Program-made: the position numbers and the translations under genes
Shown here: positions 22,471 to 29,782 of the stretch, in pieces
Layout of the letters: each line of letters opens with the position of its first letter
Numbering within the stretch: the stretch's first letter is position 1
Notes under the pieces: generated by a model
What the model saw: the letters and a program-made list of their open reading frames with translations, nothing else
Databases searched by the model: none
Told to the model about the DNA's origin: nothing
Source: JAYVYM01 sp046593925
GTDB taxonomy: Bacteria; Actinomycetota; Actinomycetes; Mycobacteriales; SCTD01
Direction: 5' to 3'
DNA: 31,292 bases
NCBI GenBank assembly: GCA_046593925.1
Contig: JBKJQN010000024.1
Span: 1-31,292 of the forward strand

Positions 22471-22733
22471 AGCGCGGCCTCCGGGTGTCGGAAGCGCAGG
22501 CTCGCGCCTGACCGCCCGGCGCGCAAGAGCCGGCCCGCCACTCTGGTGCGCTGGCCCGGGAGTACCTGCCGAGCAGGAGGGGTGGCTGCGCGAGGAGGTC
22601 GCGGGCCGCGAACTGAAGAATCTCCCGGCCAACCGTGGGATGGCACGAGATTCGGCCTGTCAGTGGTGCGAAGGGCCAACAACCTCTAGCCTCGGCCGCC
22701 CGGGGCCACCCGGGGAGCCGTGAAGGGGCCCGC

Positions 22734-25271
22734 ATGCGCCGTACCGCTCTGCGTCCGATCCTGGTGGCTGCCGCCCTCGCTCTGGTGGTGCCGCTCGCGG
22801 CGCCGTCGATTGCCGGCGCCGCCAGCGCCCCGGCACCGGCGTGGAGCCGACTGACGTCGGTCCCGGAAACCTCCGCTGGGTCCGCCCGGACGGTGCGCCC
22901 GGACAGGGCGGAACGCTGGCGGCTCGACCGCGGCGCCTACGCCGGCTCGCTGGCGACGGCCCGGTCGGTCGGCTCGGGCACCGTCACCCTGCCGACGCCG
23001 GACGGCGGCCTGGCCCGCTTCGTGCTGACCCCCACCGCCGTGATGGCACCCGGCCTGGCCGCCGCCCACCCCGAGATCAGCACCTTCGCCGGCCGTGGCG
23101 TCGACGACCCGGCGGCCACCGTCCGGCTCGACGTCGGCTCGCTGGGCCTGCACGCCTCCGTGCGCTCAGCCAAGGGCAGCTGGTACGTCGACCCCTACTA
23201 CCAGCGCGACCGCGGCGTCTACCTCAGCTACTACGGCCGCGACCTGCGCCAGAACCCGCACGGCACCTTCGTGGAGCGGGACGGCAACGGGCTCGAGGAG
23301 GCGCTCGCCGAGCTCGGTGGCGCCACTCCCGACGCCGCCCAACCCGGCGCCCCCAGCGCCGGCCCACGGACCGGGCAGGTGCTGCGGACCTACCGGCTCG
23401 CGCTGGTCAGCGACCCGTCCTACGCGGCGTTCTTCGGCTCCGAGAACGTCACCTCCGCGAAGGTGGCGCTGATGAGCCGCGTCGATCAGGTCTACGAGGA
23501 CGACCTGTCGATCCGGATGGTCCTGATCGACGGCACCGACCGGCTCAACCTGGACACCGTGGCGAAGGCCAGCGGCGCGAACGGGCCGTGCGGGGTGGCG
23601 CCGTGCTACACCGAGGCATCGCTGCAGTCGTGCACCATCGCCGCGATCATCCGCAACCGAACGGCGCTCGGCCGCCTGGTCGGGGCCAGTGCCTACGACA
23701 TCGGGCACCTGGCCCTGGGCAACAGTGGTGGCGGGGTCGCGGGGCTCGGGGTCGTCGGCGGCTTCAACAAGGCCGTCGGCTGCACCGGCATCCCCCAGCC
23801 GGTCGGGGACTTCTACGCCGTCGACTACGTGGCGCACGAGATGGGCCACCAGTTCGGCGGCAACCACACCTTCAACGGGGTAGAGGTGAACTGCTCGGGC
23901 GGCAACCGCAACGGCGCGACCTCCGTCGAGCCGGGCAGCGCCTCATCGATCATGGGGTACGCGGGAATCTGCGGGCGTGACGACCTGCAGCCGCACAGCG
24001 ACCCGTATTTCTCCCAGCGCTCCCAGGTCGAGGTCGACCGCTACGTGCACCGCGGCAAGGCGCCGCTGGACGAGGTACAGACCGTGGCGCTGCGGCAGTT
24101 CTCCGGCGTCGACTCCTTCGCTCTGACCTTCCGCGGCCAGCGCACCCGCACCATCACCCGCGGCGGCAACTACACCTCGTCGGGCATCGAGGCGGCGCTC
24201 AAGGCGCTGCCCGGCTTCCCCGCAGGCGGCGCAGTCTCGGTCTCGACGTTCGGTAGCTCGCTCGGCCAGCCCGACGACACCGGCTTCCAGCTGCAGTTCG
24301 GCGGGTCGCTCGGCGGCATCGACCTGCCCGCGCTCGGCGTCGTTGCCGAGCAGGGCACCACCGGATCGGTGGGCGAGACGCACCAGGGCGGCCCGGTCGA
24401 CAACGCCGGCGCCATCACCCGTACCGGCAACACGCCACCGGTGGTCACCACGTCCAGCCGGCACGTCATCCCGCTGCGGACACCGTTTGCCCTCGACGGC
24501 AAGGGCACCGACGCCGATGGCAATCCGCTCGTGTATCTCTGGGAGCAGGACGACCCCGGTGCGGCCGACGGCACCGCCCTGGTCGACCCGGTGAAGCGCA
24601 ACGGCCCGCTGTTCCGCCAGTTCGGAGCCCCCCTGGACACCGCCGTCTACGACCCAGCCGTCTTCGGCTCGCCGGGCGAGAACATCGCGACCGGCAGCTC
24701 GCGCCGGGTGTTCCCGAACCTTCCGCAGATCCTGAACAACAACACCAATGCCGTCAGTGGCGACTGCCCGAACGCGGGCGCGGTCGGTGGGCCGACGGAC
24801 CCGGTCCCGCAGCAGCTGATCAACTGCTACTCCGAGTTCCTTCCCACCGCGGCGTACGTGGGCCTCGGCGGACCGCCCGCCCTGCACTTTCGCCTCACGG
24901 CCCGGGATCTGGCTGCGGGCGGCGGTGGCGTGGCGTCCGCGGACACCACCCTGCTGCTGGCGAAGGCCGCAGGTCCGTTCCTGGTCACCTCCCAGCCGGG
25001 CGGCCAGACCTACCGGGCGGGCAGCGTCCAGCAGCTCACCTGGGACGTCGCGCGTACGGACGTCGCGCCGGTCGGTGTGAGCCAGGTGCGGATCACGATG
25101 TCCCGCGACGGCGGCCGTACCTGGCCGGTCGTCCTCGCGACGACGGCAAACGACGGTGCGGCGCAGTTCACGGTGCCGGCGGGTGATACGAACTCGGCCC
25201 GGGTGCGCGTCGAAGCCGTCGACAACGTGTTCTTCGCCGTCAACGCCGGGCAGTTCGCGGTACGCGGCTGA
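22734..25271 (+). CDS. Large secreted reprolysin-like metallopeptidase (metzincin)
   Basis: An 845-residue protein. The ATG at 22734 follows GAAGGGG and is the first start that gives a signal peptide (RRTALRPILVAAALALVVPLAAPSIAGAASA). A prodomain follows (~35-220), with folding-type segments such as VRLDVGSLGLHASVRSAKGSWYVDPYYQ. The catalytic domain has the extended zinc motif HEMGHQFGGNH at residues 368-378 (H368, E369, H372, H378) and a downstream Met-turn SIMGYAG, which together define a metzincin. After it come Gly/Thr-rich beta regions and a C-terminal immunoglobulin-like domain (DVARTDVAPVGVSQVRITMSRDGGRTW...). The family is the reprolysin-type M12 clan; the role is extracellular protein digestion. 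It has its own upstream gap with TAGCCT at 22687-22692 as a possible -10. Confidence 0.93.
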   Translation: MRRTALRPILVAAALALVVPLAAPSIAGAASAPAPAWSRLTSVPETSAGSARTVRPDRAERWRLDRGAYAGSLATARSVGSGTVTLPTPDGGLARFVLTPTAVMAPGLAAAHPEISTFAGRGVDDPAATVRLDVGSLGLHASVRSAKGSWYVDPYYQRDRGVYLSYYGRDLRQNPHGTFVERDGNGLEEALAELGGATPDAAQPGAPSAGPRTGQVLRTYRLALVSDPSYAAFFGSENVTSAKVALMSRVDQVYEDDLSIRMVLIDGTDRLNLDTVAKASGANGPCGVAPCYTEASLQSCTIAAIIRNRTALGRLVGASAYDIGHLALGNSGGGVAGLGVVGGFNKAVGCTGIPQPVGDFYAVDYVAHEMGHQFGGNHTFNGVEVNCSGGNRNGATSVEPGSASSIMGYAGICGRDDLQPHSDPYFSQRSQVEVDRYVHRGKAPLDEVQTVALRQFSGVDSFALTFRGQRTRTITRGGNYTSSGIEAALKALPGFPAGGAVSVSTFGSSLGQPDDTGFQLQFGGSLGGIDLPALGVVAEQGTTGSVGETHQGGPVDNAGAITRTGNTPPVVTTSSRHVIPLRTPFALDGKGTDADGNPLVYLWEQDDPGAADGTALVDPVKRNGPLFRQFGAPLDTAVYDPAVFGSPGENIATGSSRRVFPNLPQILNNNTNAVSGDCPNAGAVGGPTDPVPQQLINCYSEFLPTAAYVGLGGPPALHFRLTARDLAAGGGGVASADTTLLLAKAAGPFLVTSQPGGQTYRAGSVQQLTWDVARTDVAPVGVSQVRITMSRDGGRTWPVVLATTANDGAAQFTVPAGDTNSARVRVEAVDNVFFAVNAGQFAVRG

Positions 25272-25278
25272 CCTGCAG

Positions 25279-25309
25279 GGGTTCGGGGGCCGGTCAGCCG
25301 CCCGAACCC
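25279..25309. terminator. Bidirectional hairpin terminator between metalloprotease and acyl-CoA synthetase genes
   Basis: GGGTTCGGG (25279-25287) pairs perfectly with CCCGAACCC (25301-25309), and CGG (25291-25293) pairs with CCG (25298-25300) inside the loop. It lies in the 73-base gap between two convergent genes, eight bases after the protease stop. There are no T-tracts. A shared terminator is the natural reading. Confidence 0.65.
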
Positions 25310-25344
25310 GGTCAGCGACGCTGCGGCCGGGGCTCCGCCGGGTG

Positions 25345-27006
25345 CTATGCCGTCCTGATACCCGCGGCGACCTGCAGCCCGAGCATCTCGACAGCCCGCT
25401 CGCGCATCTCGACCTTGCGGACCTTGCCGGTGACGGTCATCGGGAAGTCCTCGTCGGCGCCCAGCACGTGGACGTACCGCGGCACCTTGAAGTGCGCGAT
25501 ACGTCCGGCCGCGTACGCCTGCACGGCCTCGGCGGTCAGCGGCTCGGCGCCCGGCCGCTGCTTGACCCACGCCATCAGCTCCTCGCCGTACCGCACATCC
25601 GGGACGCCGATGACCTGCGCGTCGACCACGTCCGGGTGCGTGTAGAGGAACTCCTCGATCTCGCGCGGGTAGACGTTCTCGCCGCCTCGGATGACCAGGT
25701 CCTTGATCCGGCCGACGACCGAGAGGTAGCCGGCGTCGTCCATCACGGCCAGGTCGCCGCTGTGCATCCAGTGCGCCTGGTCGATGGCCTCTCCGGTCTT
25801 GGCCGGCTCCTGCCAGTAGCCGAGCATCACCGAGTAGCCGCGGGTGCACAGCTCCCCCGTCGTGCCGCGCGGCACCGCCAGCAGGGTCTCAGGATCGACC
25901 ACCTTGACCTCCAGGTGCGGGTGCACCCGCCCGACGGACGACACCCGGCGGTCCAGGTCGTCGTCACCGCGGGTCTGCGTCGACACCGGCGAGGTCTCGG
26001 TCATGCCGTAGGCGATCGCCACCTCGGCCATGTGCATCTCGTTGACGACCCGCTTCATCACCTCGACCGGGCAGGGCGACCCCGCCATGATCCCGGTGCG
26101 CAAGGTCGACAGGTCGTAGTCGGCGAAGTCCGCCAACCCCAGCTCGGCGATGAACATCGTCGGCACCCCGTACAGCGACGTGCACCGTTCGTCCTGCACT
26201 GCCTGCAACGTCGCCGCCGGGTCGAAGGAAGGCGCCGGGATCACCATGCACGCACCGTGCGACGTCGCGGCCAGATTGCCCATCACCATGCCGAAGCAGT
26301 GGTAGAACGGCACCGGGATGGCGATCCGGTCGGTGGGCCCGTAGTACACCATCTCGCCGACGAAGAAACCGTTGTTGAGGATGTTGTGGTGGCTCAGCGT
26401 CGCGCCCTTGGGGAACCCAGTCGTCCCTGACGTGTACTGGATGTTGATCGGGTCGTCCGCCGACAGCTGCCGACCGCGCTCCCGCAGCAGCTGGTGGTCG
26501 AGCCGCCCGCCGAGGTCGATCAGCGCCTGCCACGACGGCTCGCCGATGAAGACGACGTTGGTCAGCGACGGGCAGTCGTCGCGCACCTGGTCAACCATGG
26601 CCCTGTAGTCAGAACCCTTGTGCTGCACCGCGGACACCAGCAGTCGCAGGCCGGACTGTTTGACCACGTAGGTGAGCTCGTGCGTGCGGTAGGCCGGGTT
26701 GACGTTCACCAGAACCGCGCCGATCTTCGCCGTGGCGAACTGCAGCAGCACCCACTCGGCGCAGCTCGGCGACCAGATGCCGACCCGGTCGCCCTTGTCG
26801 ATACCCGCCTCCAGCAGGCCGAGCGCGACCTCGTCCACCTCGACGTCCAGCTCGTTGTAGGTCCAGCGCCGGTGCGTCGGCACGTCGACCAACGCCTCGC
26901 GGTCACCGTGCAACGCAACGGTGCGTTCGAGGTTGGCCCCGATCGTGTCCCCCAGCAACGGAGTGTCGGATGTCGCGGACGCATACGACGGCAGCGGCGT
27001 ACTCAT
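25345..27006 (-). CDS. Acyl-CoA synthetase (medium/long-chain FadD type)
   Basis: A 553-residue protein. ATG at 27004-27006; AGGA lies eight bases upstream on its strand. A GTG two codons upstream is possible. The motifs are complete: the P-loop YTSGTTGFPKG at 191-201, PFYHCFGM, YGMTETSPV, GELCTRGYSVMLGYWQEP, HSGDLAVMDDAGYLSVVGRIKDLVIRGGENVYPREIEEFLY, and the catalytic K528 in TVTGKVRK. It activates a fatty or similar acid as acyl-CoA. It matches the common ~540-550-residue actinobacterial FadD-type enzyme. It is divergent from the VOC gene, with only 46 bases between the two start codons. No beta-oxidation genes adjoin it. Confidence 0.93.
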   Translation of the reverse strand: MSTPLPSYASATSDTPLLGDTIGANLERTVALHGDREALVDVPTHRRWTYNELDVEVDEVALGLLEAGIDKGDRVGIWSPSCAEWVLLQFATAKIGAVLVNVNPAYRTHELTYVVKQSGLRLLVSAVQHKGSDYRAMVDQVRDDCPSLTNVVFIGEPSWQALIDLGGRLDHQLLRERGRQLSADDPINIQYTSGTTGFPKGATLSHHNILNNGFFVGEMVYYGPTDRIAIPVPFYHCFGMVMGNLAATSHGACMVIPAPSFDPAATLQAVQDERCTSLYGVPTMFIAELGLADFADYDLSTLRTGIMAGSPCPVEVMKRVVNEMHMAEVAIAYGMTETSPVSTQTRGDDDLDRRVSSVGRVHPHLEVKVVDPETLLAVPRGTTGELCTRGYSVMLGYWQEPAKTGEAIDQAHWMHSGDLAVMDDAGYLSVVGRIKDLVIRGGENVYPREIEEFLYTHPDVVDAQVIGVPDVRYGEELMAWVKQRPGAEPLTAEAVQAYAAGRIAHFKVPRYVHVLGADEDFPMTVTGKVRKVEMRERAVEMLGLQVAAGIRTA

Positions 27007-27052
27007 ACTCACTATCCTGGCCCGATCACGTCGGCGGCGGAAGGGCTCTGAG

Positions 27053-27538
27053 ATGAAACCGAGCATCACGCCAAGCCTGTGGTTCGACACCGAGGGCGAG
27101 GATGCCGCGAATTTCTACCTGTCGGTCTTCCCGAACTCACGCATCGTGAGCATCAACCGATACGGCGACGGCGCGCCGCGACCGGCCGGCTGCGTGATGA
27201 CGGTGCAGTTCGAGCTGGACGGTCAGCCGTTCCTGGCCATCAACGGCGGGCCCCAGTTCACCTTCGACGAGGCCGTCTCCTTCCAGATCAGCTGCCAGAC
27301 CTCAGCTGAGGTCGACCACTACTGGGACAAGCTGTCCGAAGGCGGGCAAGAATCCCAGTGCGGCTGGCTCAAGGACAAGTTCGGCCTGTCCTGGCAGGTC
27401 ATCCCGGCCCAGCTGGGTGAGGTGCTGGGCGACCCCGACCCGCAGCGGGCGGCGCGTGCGATGCAGGCAATGCTCGGCATGCGCAAGCTCGACATCGCCG
27501 CGATGCGCCGCGCGGCGGACGACGGCCCACAGACCTGA
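27053..27538 (+). CDS. VOC-superfamily protein (PhnB-like)
   Basis: A 161-residue protein. The ATG at 27053 follows GAAGGG. The start SITPSLWFDTEGEDAANFYLSVFPNSRIVSI is the hallmark of the PhnB-like (3-demethylubiquinone-9 methyltransferase-like) branch of the vicinal oxygen chelate fold. It is followed by GCVMTVQFELDGQPFLAINGGPQFTFDEAVSFQISCQT, and the C-terminal GWLKDKFGLSWQVIP. The fold makes beta-alpha-beta-beta-beta units that may bind a metal ion. The biochemical function of this branch is unknown in spite of the old name. It is convergent with the F420-type oxidoreductase gene. Confidence 0.9.
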   Translation: MKPSITPSLWFDTEGEDAANFYLSVFPNSRIVSINRYGDGAPRPAGCVMTVQFELDGQPFLAINGGPQFTFDEAVSFQISCQTSAEVDHYWDKLSEGGQESQCGWLKDKFGLSWQVIPAQLGEVLGDPDPQRAARAMQAMLGMRKLDIAAMRRAADDGPQT

Positions 27539-27558
27539 GCCCGCCTTCGTTGGCCACT

Positions 27559-27596
27559 GGGGCACCCCACTCCAATAGGACCGTGCAGGGTGCCCC
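27559..27596. terminator. Hairpin between VOC gene and LLM oxidoreductase gene
   Basis: GGGGCACCC (27559-27567) pairs exactly with GGGTGCCCC (27588-27596), a nine-base perfect stem with a 20-base loop. It lies in the 77-base gap between two convergent genes, so a bidirectional terminator is likely. There is no T-tract. Confidence 0.55.
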
Positions 27597-27615
27597 CGCG
27601 GCCATCAAGAGCGCG

Positions 27616-28494
27616 CTACCCGGCGTCATCCAAGGCCGCCGCGACCTGCTCGAGCACGCGGACGTCGCCCGCGTAGGGCCCGCTCGCGCGTGGCCAGTGC
27701 GTCACCACGTCGGTGAACCCCAGCTCGGCAGCGCGCCCGACAGCGTCCTGGAAGACGCCCACGGACTGCAGCGAAAAGACCGCGCCCGAGTCCAGGTTGA
27801 GATAGCGGTCGACGCTGGACGCCGGACGACCGGCGTCCGCGAGCGCCTGGTCGAAGCGCGCCGACACCTCGGCCACGCCACCCCACCAGGCCGGCTGGCC
27901 GTCGCCTGGGCTGGTGACTCCCGTGGTGGCCCAGGCATCCCCGCGTCGCGCGGCCACCCCGAGCGCGCGGGGGCCGTTCGCAGCGACGACGAACGGCAGC
28001 CGCGGCACTTGCCCGCTCCCCGGCAGCATCCTGGCCTGCACTGCGCTGAACCACTCCCCGCGCCAGGTCGTGGCCGGCTGGGTCAGCAGCAGGTCCAGCA
28101 GGGTGAGGAACTCCTCGAGCCGCTCGACCCGCTGACCCGGGGTCGGACGCGGCTCACCCAGTACGTCGGCGTCCCAGCCCTCGCCGCCCGCTCCGACGCC
28201 GAGGACGAAGCGGCCCGCGCTCACGTCGTCCAGGCTCATCAGCTCTTTGGCGAAGGGCACCGGGTGGCGGTAGTTGGGTGAGGCGACCCAGGTGCCGAGC
28301 CGGATCCGGGTAGTGACCAGCGCGGCCGCGGTCAGCGTCGGTATGGTCGCGAACCACGGCTCGTCGGCCAGCTCGCGCCAGGCGAGGTGGTCGTAGGTCC
28401 AGGCGTGGTCGAAACCCATCTCTTCGACCGCCCGCCACCGCGCCGCCGCATCGGCCCACGGCTGCTGCGGCAGCACCACCACCCCAACCCTCAC
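27616..28494 (-). CDS. LLM-class (luciferase-like) F420-dependent oxidoreductase
   Basis: A 292-residue TIM-barrel protein. GTG at 28492-28494 begins VRVGVVVLPQQPW. The characteristic segments are FDHAWTYDHLAWRE, TLTAAALVTTRIRLGTWVASPNYRHPVPFAKELMSLDDVSAGRFVLGVGAGGEGWD, and PFVVAANGPRALGVAARRGDAWATTG. In actinobacteria such TIGR-type LLM enzymes generally use coenzyme F420 for hydride transfer; FMN is the alternative. The substrate is not predictable. The ribosome binding site is weak. It is divergent from the DUF998 gene, with 39 bases between the two starts. Confidence 0.9.
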   Translation of the reverse strand: MRVGVVVLPQQPWADAAARWRAVEEMGFDHAWTYDHLAWRELADEPWFATIPTLTAAALVTTRIRLGTWVASPNYRHPVPFAKELMSLDDVSAGRFVLGVGAGGEGWDADVLGEPRPTPGQRVERLEEFLTLLDLLLTQPATTWRGEWFSAVQARMLPGSGQVPRLPFVVAANGPRALGVAARRGDAWATTGVTSPGDGQPAWWGGVAEVSARFDQALADAGRPASSVDRYLNLDSGAVFSLQSVGVFQDAVGRAAELGFTDVVTHWPRASGPYAGDVRVLEQVAAALDDAG

Positions 28495-28533
28495 CTGAGC
28501 CCGCTGTCGGTGCGGTGGTGCAAGGTAGTCGTC

Positions 28534-29151
28534 ATGCCCCCATCATCGTCGAGCCACCCACCTCTGGTGGCGCTGGCGGCCGGCGCACCCGCAGTGTTCA
28601 CCGGCGGCTGGCTGCTGCTCGGCGCGCTGACGGACGGCTACTCCCAGCGCGCCGACACGATCAGCGCCCTTGCGGGGGTTGGCGCGCCGTACGCCGGGCC
28701 GATGGTCGCCGCCTTCGTCGTGCAGGGTGTCGGCCAGCTGGCCGGCGCGTGGCTTGCCTGGGCTCAGCCGCGAGCGCGGTGGGTCGCGGGCTCGCTGGCG
28801 GTGGCCGGCGTCGGCACGCTGCTGGCCGGGGCGATCCAGCTGCCCGACGGCGGCGGGCCGCAGTGGCTGTCGACCGCTCATGCGCTGGCGGCCACCGCCG
28901 CGTTCGGGGGCCTGCACCTGGCGGCGCTCGCCGGGGCCCTCTCGCCGGCGGTCCCCCGGTGGCTGCGGGCGGCTGCGGTCGCGGGGCTCGCCGTGGCGCT
29001 GCCGCACCTGGCCTTCTTCGTGGCCCACCTCGGCTCGCCCGGCGAGTGGTTCGGCTATGCCGAGAAGGCGTTCACCACGGTGCTGGTCGCCTGGTGCGCT
29101 GCCCTGGCGATCGGACGACGGCGCTCGGCCTTGGCGACGGTGTCGACATGA
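28534..29151 (+). CDS. DUF998-family membrane protein
   Basis: A 205-residue protein. The ATG at 28534 follows CAAGGTAG. Six hydrophobic segments fit the DUF998 family: PLVALAAGAPAVFTGGWLLLGALTDGY, then RADTISALAGVGAPYAGPMVAAFVVQGVGQLAGAWLAWA, and further helices near residues 90-110, 120-145, 150-170 and 180-200. The RADTISALAG motif after helix 1 is the family's typical sequence. Function is unknown. The stop overlaps the ATG of the pentapeptide-repeat gene (ATGA), so the two are coupled. Confidence 0.85.
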   Translation: MPPSSSSHPPLVALAAGAPAVFTGGWLLLGALTDGYSQRADTISALAGVGAPYAGPMVAAFVVQGVGQLAGAWLAWAQPRARWVAGSLAVAGVGTLLAGAIQLPDGGGPQWLSTAHALAATAAFGGLHLAALAGALSPAVPRWLRAAAVAGLAVALPHLAFFVAHLGSPGEWFGYAEKAFTTVLVAWCAALAIGRRRSALATVST

Positions 29152-29768
29152 GCGGTGACCGTCAAGACCCAGACCGCGTCGACGTCGCCGGGGTCACCTT
29201 CACCGGTGAGGACTGGTGCGGGCGCAGCCTTGCGGGCGACCGGTTCCTCGACTGCACCTTCACCTCGTGCGACCTCAGCGAGACCACCACCGCGGGGGTC
29301 ACCTTCGAGGGCTGCCAGCTGATCGACGTCCGCCTCAACGCTTCGCGCCACGACGGCAGCGCCTTCGTGGGGTGCGAGCTGGTCGGCACGTCCTTGTTCG
29401 ACGCCGCGCTGCACGGCTGCAAGCTCGTCGGCACCCGCTTTCGCCGGTGCACGCTGCGCCCGCTGGTCGTCCGCGGGGGCAACTGGTCGTTCGTGTCGCT
29501 GCGCGGCGCCGACCTCGCCAAGGTCGACATCAGCGGGGTCAACCTGGTCGAGGCCGACCTGTCCGAGGCCGACCTGAGCGGCGCAACCCTGACCAGCTGC
29601 GACCTCTCGCGCGCCGACCTGCGCGCCACCCGGCTGACCGGCGCAGACCTGCGTGGCACCGCGCTGCACGGCATCGACCCGAACGGGCCACGCTGGGGTG
29701 GCGCGCTGCTCGACCTGGCTCAGGCGGCCACCCTCGCGGAGGCGCTGGGGGCGGTGGTCGAACCTTGA
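29148..29768 (+). CDS. Pentapeptide-repeat protein
   Basis: A 206-residue protein whose ATG 29148 overlaps the DUF998 stop. Most of it is built of A(D/N)LXX-type pentapeptides, clearest at the end: SLRGADLAKVDISGVNLVEADLSEADLSGATLTSCDLSRADLRATRLTGADLRGTALHG. Earlier coils carry Cys in the repeats (DRFLDCTFTSCDL, FEGCQLIDV, FVGCELVG, LHGCKLVGTRFRRCTL). The fold is a right-handed quadrilateral beta-helix. Some members such as Qnr and MfpA mimic DNA and protect gyrase; here the Cys-rich first half and lack of a clear MfpA match leave the function open. Confidence 0.9.
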   Translation: MSGDRQDPDRVDVAGVTFTGEDWCGRSLAGDRFLDCTFTSCDLSETTTAGVTFEGCQLIDVRLNASRHDGSAFVGCELVGTSLFDAALHGCKLVGTRFRRCTLRPLVVRGGNWSFVSLRGADLAKVDISGVNLVEADLSEADLSGATLTSCDLSRADLRATRLTGADLRGTALHGIDPNGPRWGGALLDLAQAATLAEALGAVVEP

Positions 29769-29769
29769 C

Positions 29770-29782
29770 TATCGTAGGGCGG
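29770..29782 (+). promoter_or_regulatory. Possible leaderless promoter -10 of helicase-associated gene
   Basis: TATCGT (29770-29775) fits TANNNT and is followed by seven bases and the ATG at 29783. The same layout (TAACGT, seven bases, ATG) is found before asnB. The preceding TTGACT is too close to be a -35. AGGG in the seven-base stretch is a weak ribosome binding site, so an ordinary start from the upstream operon is equally possible. Confidence 0.25.

Noticed and set aside
22555..22640. Possible acyl-CoA dehydrogenase-like fragment between the acyl-CoA synthetase and metalloprotease genes
   Set aside because: One frame reads VPAEQEGWLREEVAGREL, which vaguely resembles an N-terminal helix of that family, but it is too short and lacks any specific motif.
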